Shown here one piece after another: positions 32,882-42,885 of a DNA stretch of 64,000 bases. A model generated the notes under the pieces. It was given only the letters and a program-made list of their open reading frames with translations. It was not told the DNA's origin and made no database searches. The stretch lies in contig JAADIY010000042.1 of NCBI GenBank assembly GCA_013151045.1, positions 1 through 64,000 of the forward strand. The letters are read 5' to 3'. Numbering within the stretch: the first letter of the stretch is position 1; each line of letters begins with the position of its first letter. The stretch is from Gammaproteobacteria bacterium. GTDB lineage: Bacteria > Pseudomonadota > Gammaproteobacteria > GCA-2400775. The position numbers and the translations under genes are program-made.

Positions 32882-35851
32882 CTACTCTGTCACTAAAGCT
32901 ATTCTCACTGCGTCTAACTTTAATTGCGCACCCTCTAGATAAGCTTGCATTTCTTGGCTCGCATGTTTGAGATAATCAATTTCTTCACTACGAATACTCG
33001 CATTCACCTTAGCCAATGCTTGCAAACGCTGTAGCTCGGCCTGCTGCTCTGTTTGCATCCTTTGCTTTGCTTGTTCAACAACACTGTCTTTATCAGTAAT
33101 CGCTAGCGCTTCAGCACGTTCAACCATACTACTAATTTGTGAGCGTGCTTGATTTACTAATTCCTGAGCACTGCGCTTATGAACCTTTTGTCCGAGCTTA
33201 TTTAGATGAACAGACGTCAGCACTTTACTCAAATCGATGTGGTCATTATTCACTACCACTCTAACTGTACTTAACGGTAAATAGCGCTCAAGTTGTAAGC
33301 TCTTAGGTGCCGCACAATGCACCACAAAGACCGCCTCAAGCAGCAAAGTCCCCGTCTTTAGAGCAGCGAGTTTTAGAGTACAAAACGCAGTATTACCAAA
33401 ATCACTGCTTAGCACCATATCCATAGCACCCACTACCATTGGGTGCTCCCAACTTAAAAACTGTATATCCTCTCTTGATAAAGCCATCTCGCGCGAGAAC
33501 GTTGCTGTCATGCCATCGCCACTCAAACTGGGGAAGGTATGATTTATCATATGATCACCAGGACGCAGTATCACCGCAGCAGCGCTGTGGTGTTCTTGCT
33601 CTACACCAAATTGGTCAAACACGTTTTCCATATAGTTTGACAACTCATGGCGTCGTTCTTCCTCCATCATATTCTCAACAATGCTATCTGCTTGCTGGTG
33701 ATTACAAGAATTAAGCTCTAATAAGCGGTCTCTACCTTGTTGTAAATCTTCAATAAGATTAGAGGTTTGTATTTTTGTATCAGTAATCAACTTCTCGAGC
33801 GCTTGATCATCGCTGGTTTGCTGCATACAAGCAGCAAGTGATTGTTCAAAAGTACGGTATAGCGCCAAACCAGCTGGGCAAGTATGCTCAAAGGCATTAA
33901 TCCCATCACGATACCAACGCAATAATACTTCTTGAGCATAGCCCTGATAATACGGGACATGAATCTCAACCGTGTTACGTTGGCCGATACGATCTAAACG
34001 ACCAATTCGCTGCTCGAGCAAATCTGGGTTTAACGGCAAATCAAACAGCACTAAATGGTGTGAGAACTGAAAGTTACGCCCTTCACTACCAATTTCAGAA
34101 CAAATAAGAACCTGCGCGCCGTCTTCATCTTCAGCAAAGTAAGCCGCAGCTCTATCGCGCGCGATAAGAGAAAGTCCTTCGTGAAATACTGAAGATTGCA
34201 GGCCAATACGCAGACGCAAATACTCTTCTAATTCCAAGGCTGTTTCAGCTCGAGCACAGATCACCAATATTTTTTGGTCGCGATGTTGCTTTAACCAATC
34301 GGTTAACCATTCAACACGAGTGTCTTCTGCTAACCATTGCCGGCCTAATAATAATTCTGGCGCCAACAGCTCATTAATATCAGCATTGCTAGCCGCTGCT
34401 TTGTAGCTATCTGGAACAGTCAGCGGATAATCATGTAGTTGCCGCTGAGGAAAGCCAGGGACTGAAGAACGTGTATTGCGAAATAGAACTCGACCGGTGC
34501 CATGGCGGTCAAGTAGATCACTGATAATTGTCTTAATTAATTGTTTGAAGCTCTCAGCCTTATCAGAAGATTGATCTTCATAGGACTCCACCGCATCACT
34601 AAGCGACTTTGCAATATCATCACCCAAATACGTACGTAGCTGCTCAACGAAAACAGGTTGTTGTTTCAGTTGGTCAACCACGTCTTCTGCTAACAATACT
34701 TGCACTAAAGTATTGACAGGCCGATGGTTTTTTTCTTCTTCTATAAATTTAGCAACATCGTAATAACGATCAGGGTCGAGTAAGCGCAAACGGGCAAAAT
34801 GACTTTCTACACCAAGCTGTTCAGGCGTGGCGGTAAGTAGCAATAAGCCTCGTGCTTGTGCTGCCAAACCTTCAATACATTGATAAGCAGGACTCGCTTC
34901 TGCCTCACTCCATTGTAAATGGTGTGCCTCATCAACGATGAGCAAATCCCACTCAGCCGCCATCGCCTGCGCATGATGCTGCGGGTTATCTTTTAAAAAT
35001 GACAGCGTGCACAGAACCAACTGCGCGCTTTCGAACGGATTGGCAAACGGGCCGTCATTTTCATCTTGCTGAGTTTCTGACCCAGGTTCAGAACCCTCAT
35101 CAAACACATCATCCTCGTCTTCATCCACAGCAGCCAAAGCTTGGCAGCGCTCTTCGTCCATAATGCTGAAAAAGAGATTAAACTTGCGTAGCATTTCCAC
35201 CAGCCATTGGTGCAATAAGCTATCAGGAACAACAATCAATACCCTATTTGCGCGACCACTAATTAATTGCTGGTGCAATATCAAACCCGCTTCAATAGTT
35301 TTACCCAAACCTACTTCATCGGCGAGCAAAACACGTGGCGCATGACGATTAGCCGCTTCGTGGGCAATAAACAACTGATGGGGTAATAACTGCACTCTCG
35401 GACCCAGCAAACCGCGTACCGGAGATTGCTGCTGGCGTCGAATATGCTCCAAGGTTTCGCAGCGCAATTGAAAAGCTTTGATTTTATCAACTTGCCCTGC
35501 AAACAAACGATCTTGTGGCTTACTAAATTGAATAAAGCTATTGAGCTCAAGCTCAGGCACAACAACAGGATTAACATCAGCATCGATACACTGATAGATA
35601 TAACACCCATTGTGTTCCACAACATCGGTAACAGTCAGTATTTGCTTTGCTTCGGTCTCAAGCTCCTGACCCACCTCATAATAAACGCGGCTAATCGGCG
35701 CATTATCAATCGCATAAGTCCGTCTCTCACCCGACGCAGGAAAACTAATTTCCACCCGACGATTAAAAGTATCTACCACAATACCCAAACCCAGCTCAGA
35801 TTCGGTACTACTTACCCAGCGTTGACCAGGGACAAAATTCTCTATCGACAC
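32882..35851 (-). CDS. rapA: RNA polymerase-associated protein RapA (SWI2/SNF2 ATPase)
   Basis: FVPGQRWVSSTESELGLGIV, VLLADEVGLGKTIEAGLILHQQL, LLIVDEAHHL, NFQFSHHLVLFDLPLNPDLLEQRIGRLDRIGQ. Confidence 0.96.
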   Translation of the reverse strand: MSIENFVPGQRWVSSTESELGLGIVVDTFNRRVEISFPASGERRTYAIDNAPISRVYYEVGQELETEAKQILTVTDVVEHNGCYIYQCIDADVNPVVVPELELNSFIQFSKPQDRLFAGQVDKIKAFQLRCETLEHIRRQQQSPVRGLLGPRVQLLPHQLFIAHEAANRHAPRVLLADEVGLGKTIEAGLILHQQLISGRANRVLIVVPDSLLHQWLVEMLRKFNLFFSIMDEERCQALAAVDEDEDDVFDEGSEPGSETQQDENDGPFANPFESAQLVLCTLSFLKDNPQHHAQAMAAEWDLLIVDEAHHLQWSEAEASPAYQCIEGLAAQARGLLLLTATPEQLGVESHFARLRLLDPDRYYDVAKFIEEEKNHRPVNTLVQVLLAEDVVDQLKQQPVFVEQLRTYLGDDIAKSLSDAVESYEDQSSDKAESFKQLIKTIISDLLDRHGTGRVLFRNTRSSVPGFPQRQLHDYPLTVPDSYKAAASNADINELLAPELLLGRQWLAEDTRVEWLTDWLKQHRDQKILVICARAETALELEEYLRLRIGLQSSVFHEGLSLIARDRAAAYFAEDEDGAQVLICSEIGSEGRNFQFSHHLVLFDLPLNPDLLEQRIGRLDRIGQRNTVEIHVPYYQGYAQEVLLRWYRDGINAFEHTCPAGLALYRTFEQSLAACMQQTSDDQALEKLITDTKIQTSNLIEDLQQGRDRLLELNSCNHQQADSIVENMMEEERRHELSNYMENVFDQFGVEQEHHSAAAVILRPGDHMINHTFPSLSGDGMTATFSREMALSREDIQFLSWEHPMVVGAMDMVLSSDFGNTAFCTLKLAALKTGTLLLEAVFVVHCAAPKSLQLERYLPLSTVRVVVNNDHIDLSKVLTSVHLNKLGQKVHKRSAQELVNQARSQISSMVERAEALAITDKDSVVEQAKQRMQTEQQAELQRLQALAKVNASIRSEEIDYLKHASQEMQAYLEGAQLKLDAVRIALVTE

Positions 35852-36270
35852 AAAAAACCTGCTAAATACTAAAAATGGAAGCTTACGCTAAGGCGTTGGA
35901 TGGTAAGGGGTTATAGACCAGTGAACAAGGGTAAATAGGGTATAAAACTGTTTTTTTGGCAATTTATTTCAGTCCTTGTTTGCGTATAGGACTACTCTAA
36001 GCAGACAAAATAACGAAACACGGTCAGACTAATAACCTAATATGCACCCAACAATCTTAATTAGACGATTGTTCTTTTTCAATATTTTGATATTTAATCG
36101 TATTCGATATCAAGTTTTCGCTGATGAGTGCAACGCGACTCCTTCGTGAATTCAATTTCCCTCGCTGATCGCCAAGGAAAGCGATAGTATATTTTGACAC
36201 GTAACGTCAAGAAAATGAATCAACATTACGTTGATCCGTTCGTGTTGTTAACTCGACTTGTTTAGCGAAT

Positions 36271-37119
36271 TTAGTTCGCAGGTTTTACAAACTTAAGCGT
36301 AAAACGATCACTTTCGCCAATCGCTAAATACTTTTCTTTGTCTTTATCTTCTAATTTCAAACGTGGTGGCAATGTCCATACACCTGCGGGATGATCTTTA
36401 TCATCTTTGGCATTAGCATTCACTTCTGAGGTTTCTAGTAATTTAAAACCTGCTTTTTCAGCTTGCGCAATCGCTACATCTTGATTGACGTAACCCGAAC
36501 CCGCTTTAGGGTCTTGTTCTGTGTCGGGGTTACCCCGGTGTTCTACCACGCCCAAAATGCCACCGGGCTTTAAGACTTTATACATTGCAGCATACACGTC
36601 ATCGGTTGTGCCGTTACTCATCCAGTTATGAATATTACGGAACGTTAACACTCTATCTACCGTACCGGCTGGCGCAATTTCTGTCTTTTGTGGTGGTGCG
36701 AACGGAACAATTTTTACATTGCTGTATACGTCATTCGATTGCATCTTATCTTTAAACTTTTTCGCTGTTTTCTGAAAATACTCAATACTCGACTCTGGAT
36801 CCGCGCCGGCAGCATAGAATTTACCTTTGTCTTTTAAGTACGGCGCCAATACTTCGGTATACCACGCTCCGCCACCTGGTGAGATCTCAACCACTGTCAT
36901 GTCAGGCTCTATGCCAAAAAAAGTCAGGGTTTCCAATGGATGCCGATATTGATCACGCGCTTTGTTTTTGTCTGAACGGTTATCTCCCGCTAACACGCTC
37001 TGCAATAGGTCTTCACTCTCGCTATGATCATGAGCGAATACTGACGATGCAAGCAACATCCAGCCCACACTTAATATTATTGTCTTACTGATCATTTTCT
37101 TAGCTCTGTTTTCAATCAT
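36271..37119 (-). CDS. Secreted/periplasmic class I SAM-methyltransferase-fold protein
   Basis: Signal peptide (TIILSVGWMLLASSVFAHDH) followed by VVEISPGGGAWYTEVLAPYLKDKGKFYAAGAD and VLKPGGILGVVEHRG. Confidence 0.85.
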   Translation of the reverse strand: MIENRAKKMISKTIILSVGWMLLASSVFAHDHSESEDLLQSVLAGDNRSDKNKARDQYRHPLETLTFFGIEPDMTVVEISPGGGAWYTEVLAPYLKDKGKFYAAGADPESSIEYFQKTAKKFKDKMQSNDVYSNVKIVPFAPPQKTEIAPAGTVDRVLTFRNIHNWMSNGTTDDVYAAMYKVLKPGGILGVVEHRGNPDTEQDPKAGSGYVNQDVAIAQAEKAGFKLLETSEVNANAKDDKDHPAGVWTLPPRLKLEDKDKEKYLAIGESDRFTLKFVKPAN

Positions 37120-37172
37120 GATTATCTCTCGGTTCGCATAAGGTGACTAACTATGACTTCAGCTATTGTTCT

Positions 37173-37368
37173 ATAGGGTGGCTCTAAAAATGAAGATTTT
37201 TTCGTGAGCGCAAGGAAGCGCCATGCGCAGAGTCGTACTGAGATCCCTGCGGCATCATTAAGTACTTCTTCTCGTTGTTCAGGTCGCACTGACTGCGTGA
37301 TACATGAGGATTCAAGCACGGAGCTGACGCCGCTATCGCGGAAAAAGACCATTTTAGAGGTGCCCTAT
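37173..37368. repeat. MITE-like element, about 196 bp, with imperfect terminal inverted repeats
   Basis: ATAGGGTGGCTCTAAAAATG at 37173 versus CATTTTAGAGGTGCCCTAT at 37350 (inverted). Confidence 0.5.
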
Positions 37369-37655
37369 ATATTACACTCTGAATATCGTATAAGTATTAC
37401 AAATATTATGATTTATTTGTGCGTGCTGCCAGCTTCTTGCGTAGCGATAAAATATTTGGGCTTAGAGACAAATAGCCTCTCCTAATATTTATTTTTAGCT
37501 TATCTAATAATAGATAAAATAAGTAGGCTCACCTTACTCAGGATGACGTCCTTAGAAAGTGAAGACACACGCCTTAATTAAATAAAGGAGCGTTCTTCAC
37601 TATTTTGATGTTGTGCAGGCATTTAAACTTCTAAATAGAATAAAAAAATCGCTAA

Positions 37656-37853
37656 CTAATCTGGCCAGCAGCGCGATGACAGTAAGAGTGATGACGTGTT
37701 TTCAGATGATGCTGTTTTACGTGGGCTTGCTTTCGCCTTTGTCGCCGGCTTAGCTAGTGGTGTTGCTGTATCTGTAGTTTGCTGTGTTTTAGCGCGGCGT
37801 AGACTCTGCGCCAGTTTAGAACCTGCATTAGAGCCAGTCTTAGAATCGGTCAT
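37656..37853 (-). CDS. mcdB: Small disordered McdB-like protein, C-terminus SSRCWPD
   Basis: Overlaps the upstream ParA gene by ATGA. 65 aa, S/T/A/K-rich, ends LLLSSRCWPD. Confidence 0.6.
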   Translation of the reverse strand: MTDSKTGSNAGSKLAQSLRRAKTQQTTDTATPLAKPATKAKASPRKTASSENTSSLLLSSRCWPD

Positions 37854-38482
37854 AATACCTCCTTAATAATTTCATCAATTTCTTCTGCGGCGGCTTCACC
37901 TCGCTTACCCATATCATAAACACTTGCGCCTTCTATCGCTGCATTACGATAAATCGCTCTGCGGCGGATGCCATTTTTCAGTGCGGGGATATCAAACTCT
38001 GTTAACGCTTCTTGCATTGATTTTGACAAGGCACTGCGAGGTTCTAGTTGGTTTATGATGATATGCGCTTTCAATGCTCGGTTACGCATTTTCGCCTGTT
38101 CAATTGCATCAACTAAGCGAATACTCGCCCACAAATCGACTGGCGAGGGTAATACGGGAATCAATACCGTATCTGCGGTAGCTAATGCCAACGACATCGT
38201 GTCAGTTTCTAAGGTAGGCGGACAATCCATTACGACAAAATCGTAGTCTTGACTGAAGCGCTGTGCTTCTCGCGCTAAATTACCGCCAATGGCGATGACT
38301 GATACAGGAAACTGCCTCTCATCGGGCGCCAAGCTACTCCACTGCCCTGCTGAACCTTGTGGATCAGCATCGATAACAAGCACACGGCCCCGCTTTGCCA
38401 AACCAGCGGCAAAATTCATACTGAGCGTGGTCTTTCCGGTACCACCCTTTTGATTTGCTATTGCAAAAACACGCGCTGACAT
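37850..38482 (-). CDS. mcdA: ParA/MinD-family ATPase, probable carboxysome-positioning McdA
   Basis: Deviant Walker A ANQKGGTGKTTLSMNFA, DADPQGSAGQWSS, VVMDCPPTLE. Partnered with a WPD-ending small ORF and located near dab/cso genes. Confidence 0.75.
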   Translation of the reverse strand: MSARVFAIANQKGGTGKTTLSMNFAAGLAKRGRVLVIDADPQGSAGQWSSLAPDERQFPVSVIAIGGNLAREAQRFSQDYDFVVMDCPPTLETDTMSLALATADTVLIPVLPSPVDLWASIRLVDAIEQAKMRNRALKAHIIINQLEPRSALSKSMQEALTEFDIPALKNGIRRRAIYRNAAIEGASVYDMGKRGEAAAEEIDEIIKEVL

Positions 38483-38713
38483 GCTGCGTTCCTATTATTT
38501 TTGGCTAATTCTAGCATGCTGCTGAAGGTTCTACTAAGTGCACCAGTAATAAGAAGTGAATAAAAGGAGAATAAATACCGTTATAATCTATCATGCATCG
38601 AGCATTGATATATCATAGATAATTACAAATGATCAACATTGAACATCAGAATGCCTCTTTTGCCCTGTTTTCGAGTAATCTAGTCCTTATTTTCTCAATA
38701 ATTCTTTAGTTTT

Positions 38714-39262
38714 ATGCACCGCCAAAAAGTCCTCAAATTACTCGATAACTACAAGACGCCTTTTATGGAAGAAATGGCTATGGTCCAGCGTGCGCAGCAG
38801 TTTGCTGAACTACACCCCAATTGCTTTGATCGTATCGATGAAGGTCACTTTACCGGTTCGGCTTGGGTACTCAATCCTGCGCGTACCCACACTATGATGT
38901 TGCTTCATGCAAAACTGAATATGTGGCTGCAACCTGGTGGTCACGCCGACGGCGATTCAGACATTACGCGCGTTGTGATGAAGGAGATTTCTGAAGAATC
39001 TGGTGTTGATATCGAAAACATTCATTTAATAAATGAGCAGATTTTTGATGTTGATATTCACACCATTCCTGCCAATCAGCATGACCCTCGTCATCAACAT
39101 TTTGATATTCGTTTTTTGGTCGAAATTGACGATGCTTTAGATATACCCGGCAACCATGAGTCGCATCAAATTGGTTGGGTGCCACTTGAGCAAGTACCGC
39201 AATTTAATAATGCGCGTTCGTTCTACCGGATGTTGCAAAAAACCAGGCAAATACGTAACTAA
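38714..39262 (+). CDS. NUDIX hydrolase
   Basis: LQPGGHADGDSDITRVVMKEISEESGV; HFDIRFLVEIDD. Confidence 0.9.
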   Translation: MHRQKVLKLLDNYKTPFMEEMAMVQRAQQFAELHPNCFDRIDEGHFTGSAWVLNPARTHTMMLLHAKLNMWLQPGGHADGDSDITRVVMKEISEESGVDIENIHLINEQIFDVDIHTIPANQHDPRHQHFDIRFLVEIDDALDIPGNHESHQIGWVPLEQVPQFNNARSFYRMLQKTRQIRN

Positions 39263-39336
39263 AAAATTCCGGATTAAGCTCGAAAATCAAGCAGTTTTGT
39301 CTCTCTTATCCTGAGCATAAAATAACGTTTTATACT

Positions 39337-39370
39337 GCCGGCTTACATTGCGCAAGTCGGCTTTTTATTT
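39337..39370 (+). terminator. Rho-independent terminator after the NUDIX gene
   Basis: GCCGGCTT-ACATTGCGC-AAGTCGGC followed by TTTTTATTTTT. Confidence 0.65.
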
Positions 39371-39430
39371 TTAGTCTTGTAACAACTAACTATCTATTAG
39401 ATAGCTTAATTTATAATTTCAAACCAATCA

Positions 39431-39757
39431 CTAATTTTTAAACTTCACCATACGAGTCACTTGTATATCTGAAATAAAAATAACGCCTGAGTGTTCATTA
39501 TAGAAAGGCGCTAAACCCTCTAGGATAGGATCAACAAGCTCTTCTGGTACAGCAGCAATAATCATCACCAACACATCATCTTCGTTGAACATGATATGTC
39601 CTTCATGAAAGCCGTGACGCCCCTTACCTGATAAATTGTTAACAATGGTATAACCCTTGACGCCCGCACGATCGAGCATGTCAGTGGCAAACCCTTTATG
39701 TTCCCCATCTAAGATAATTTCAAGTTTCTTAACTGGGCTTAAATTAAGGTTTTTCAT
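39431..39757 (-). CDS. PII-like protein in the DAB operon
   Basis: KKLEIILDGEHKGFATDMLDRAGVKGYTIVNNLSGKGRHGFHEGHIMFNEDDVLVMIIAAVPEELVDPILEGLAPFY; overlaps dabA end. Confidence 0.8.
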   Translation of the reverse strand: MKNLNLSPVKKLEIILDGEHKGFATDMLDRAGVKGYTIVNNLSGKGRHGFHEGHIMFNEDDVLVMIIAAVPEELVDPILEGLAPFYNEHSGVIFISDIQVTRMVKFKN

Positions 39758-42700
39758 GATGCGCTGGACTCCTCAAGTAAGGTCTGTTCATTAACTGTGC
39801 TACACGGTTGGCTACGCCACTCGTCATCATCACCGTCATAAATATGAATTTCAGCTGTTTCTGGATCAACCACCATTAAACGAACCCAGCCATTACGTAC
39901 TAGATGTTTAACTGAAACAACGGCGTCTATCGCACGTTTGGCATGAGTAAGAGGCGCCTCTATAAGAGTAATAAGCCGTATCGGCTCATGATAAGGCAAC
40001 CCTTTATCAAGCACCGTTTGTGATGGTAGACCTGTACGTAGATCACTTAGGTTACCGGTCATAACGCCAAAACGGCCAGCAACATTATGGTATGCCTTAC
40101 TGCCGCTACCAAAGCCTTCATTGTCGACGGCTGAAAAGTAATGCTCCATATTAATCCACTGACCAACGACCAATGGTCCAGTGATAATGTTCTCTAGCAA
40201 TCGACGTTTTGGATCGATCCGATAATCGTATGAATGAAGAAAAGCTCTGCCATCCAAGTTTGCATCCTGAGTTAACTCACGACGCCCGACAATGAAATAG
40301 GCATTACGCGATAATCCCCATTCCGGACGCACTTGCGACCAATCCACAGAGTTCCTTTGCGCCTTACGATAAGCCTCTATTGCATCCATAGGCACCGGCT
40401 GTTGCTGCAAAGTAGGTAAACGTTCCTGCGCGCAAAGGTGTGACGCCGACGTTAGACCTTTGCGCAAGCGACCAAGATAAAATAAATGTGAAGGTGGTAT
40501 TTGGTCAAGATCAAATAACTCTATTTCGTCAGTCGTTGTATTGTGTTGCGCTGGGACAAAGCAAGCGTCATCTGGGATATCAATACCTTGTTTGTGAAGG
40601 CGCCGACGCACTTCTGACTTATTACCCATTTGCGCTATCACCCGCGCACTAACTATGCCATGACTACCACCACAAGCGCCGCAATCTAGGGCTGATTCAT
40701 AGGGATTATTGTCCGAGGTGCTACCGTGACCAACTACCAAAATAAAGCGTGAAAAACCATCGGTCAAACCAATTGAGCTGAGTGCCTGAGCAACAAAATT
40801 AGTCTGTTCATCAAATGTAAAACCAATGCGGCCAAGCTGCTCAAGCTGAGAATCGGCGAATGAATTATTAATTTGATATACATCACGTAGGCGTTCAACA
40901 AGCGTCTTAGTGCGGGTCGTGTCTGTGCCAAGCAATTGAGTAAGCTCGGTCAAATCCTCGCAGTTTCCTAGCGCACATTCGCGCAATCGGCGAATAATAC
41001 TATCAGTGATATTTTCAGGCTTAAAATCGAGCTCTTGCTCTAGTGCTTTAATAATGACAGTACGTTGAACCGTACGCACTACTGAATCAGCTTGCTCTAA
41101 GGTAAGCTTATCTAACAGTAATAAGGTAGGTGGTTTCGTATGATCAAAGCGCTTACGCCAAGTATTGTAGGCTTTGGGTGCAAGGGTTTTACCTATCATA
41201 TCCAAGCCAAACAATAGGCCAATCGCTTCTACCGTAACAAACGGCGTTAAGATAGATTCTTTTAAGTCGTGTAAAGCTTTTTCAAGCGTGCTCAATGCTG
41301 CCGCATCATTTGACGGAGCCGAAGGCGTCACTTCTAATACTAAGTTTTTCGGTGTCAATATGACAGGACAAAGATGGCTTTCACTGCCTTTACCTAACTC
41401 CATAAAACTCAACGGCACACCAAAGAAACCCGCTATACCAAAGGTCTGATAATCACCTACACTCTCTAAAACCCGCCGAATACGCTCAGAACGCACATCA
41501 ATACAAAATAGCGACTGTACAAAGGGGCGTTTTTCACGCTTGATCGGTGGCGCAAGCTTAATATCGTCGGTTAAGCGCGTGATGGCACATTCTTCCATAC
41601 CACGAAGCCAACACATACCTTCTTGCTTTTCAAATTCACGCAAGGACTCTAACAGCATCGACAGGTCTTCGCCTGACAATGTCATCAGCGCGTCCTTGTT
41701 GCCAGCTTGTTGCGCCAGTTGACGTAAACGTTCAGCCTGACGCGTTGCCTCATGTTGACGTTTCACTTGAATATATTCGTCAAAGACTTGCGCTATTTTT
41801 TTCTCAGCTTGTGTGGACAGTGCCATTTCGACTTTGTGAGCCATTACCGGCAAAACCTGCCCACTGTGCATTTCATGGCTCAGATAAATTTCCTGCACCC
41901 GCGTTTCCATGGCTGAATTAATCGTGCTATTGGTATAAGCAATACGGTGCTTACCTTGCTCTTGCAATAAAGCCAGCGCTAGCGTCATGCGTATCGCGAT
42001 GAAGTCGACCAAATCTCCAGGGTACTCATTACTCCAGTGGTAATGTTTAGCGCTAGAACGCCAGCGAATAAACCCCGCCCAACCATGTAAGCGTGCAAGT
42101 TCGCGGGTAAAATAACTTGTCCAGCATTGTTCAGGAATTTCTAAAGCCTGCATTACATGGCTGATAACCCCCTCTGGACTATCATCAACATCGAGTATTT
42201 CTTTTATGTGCAGTCGGCGCAGGAAGAATCTGACGTTGCGGCGAGCCACATGTCTCCAAGCAGCAAAAAAACCACGTTTACGCTCTGGCATAGACCAAAC
42301 TGACTGCCCTTCATCAAAGAAATCAAGACAACTTTTCACCATTAACTCATCGAGGTCAGCACTAATCTCGGTGCCATAAAGCGCGTCTACCGATTCATAA
42401 ACAGGTCGATCGCCCAATAATTGTTCACGCAATTGCTCAACAAGAAATTCTTCGCTAATATTAGCGCTACTTGAGAGCGCAACACCTGACAAGACAGCTT
42501 GCACATCATTGGCATCAGTCAATGTGTTTGCAAGCATAACTGGGTTTTCAGTCTTGGTAATTAGGGTGAGCAGCCAATGCTCAAGGTTTATTCCTGGGAT
42601 ATCAGGACGCGCTTTGACAAAGTCAGCAATAACCAGTTCGAGTTTCTTCTGATCAATTTTCCCCTTCGCCAGATAATCTTGATAAATACGGCGGTGTAGA

Positions 42701-42885
42701 AAACTATCAGCATGAAATATTTTGCTGCCTTTTTCCACTGCTTCAGCAAAAGGCAGATGCTCCAAACCATGCAATGGATTGTGATGAATAAATGAGCGCA
42801 TAGGCCAGAAAAAAGGTACTGGCTCTGCTGCCACATAAATCATGGAGCGTATTTTTAATTTTTCACCTAAGGCAAGACTCATCAC
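39754..42885 (-). CDS. dabA: DabA, inorganic carbon accumulation subunit (DUF2309/UPF0753)
   Basis: FIHHNPLHGLEHLPF, FCIDVRSERIRRVLE, GHGSTSDNNPYESALDCGACGG. Confidence 0.93.
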   Translation of the reverse strand: MMSLALGEKLKIRSMIYVAAEPVPFFWPMRSFIHHNPLHGLEHLPFAEAVEKGSKIFHADSFLHRRIYQDYLAKGKIDQKKLELVIADFVKARPDIPGINLEHWLLTLITKTENPVMLANTLTDANDVQAVLSGVALSSSANISEEFLVEQLREQLLGDRPVYESVDALYGTEISADLDELMVKSCLDFFDEGQSVWSMPERKRGFFAAWRHVARRNVRFFLRRLHIKEILDVDDSPEGVISHVMQALEIPEQCWTSYFTRELARLHGWAGFIRWRSSAKHYHWSNEYPGDLVDFIAIRMTLALALLQEQGKHRIAYTNSTINSAMETRVQEIYLSHEMHSGQVLPVMAHKVEMALSTQAEKKIAQVFDEYIQVKRQHEATRQAERLRQLAQQAGNKDALMTLSGEDLSMLLESLREFEKQEGMCWLRGMEECAITRLTDDIKLAPPIKREKRPFVQSLFCIDVRSERIRRVLESVGDYQTFGIAGFFGVPLSFMELGKGSESHLCPVILTPKNLVLEVTPSAPSNDAAALSTLEKALHDLKESILTPFVTVEAIGLLFGLDMIGKTLAPKAYNTWRKRFDHTKPPTLLLLDKLTLEQADSVVRTVQRTVIIKALEQELDFKPENITDSIIRRLRECALGNCEDLTELTQLLGTDTTRTKTLVERLRDVYQINNSFADSQLEQLGRIGFTFDEQTNFVAQALSSIGLTDGFSRFILVVGHGSTSDNNPYESALDCGACGGSHGIVSARVIAQMGNKSEVRRRLHKQGIDIPDDACFVPAQHNTTTDEIELFDLDQIPPSHLFYLGRLRKGLTSASHLCAQERLPTLQQQPVPMDAIEAYRKAQRNSVDWSQVRPEWGLSRNAYFIVGRRELTQDANLDGRAFLHSYDYRIDPKRRLLENIITGPLVVGQWINMEHYFSAVDNEGFGSGSKAYHNVAGRFGVMTGNLSDLRTGLPSQTVLDKGLPYHEPIRLITLIEAPLTHAKRAIDAVVSVKHLVRNGWVRLMVVDPETAEIHIYDGDDDEWRSQPCSTVNEQTLLEESSAS

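Noticed and set aside
37122-37485. ORFs 37122..37352 (-) and 37204..37485 (+)
   Set aside because: Both lie across the second TIR element and look non-coding.
37557-37604. Hairpin AGTGAAGA...TCTTCACT downstream of mcdB as terminator
   Set aside because: Arms pair but the loop is long and no T-tract follows on the minus strand; left unannotated.
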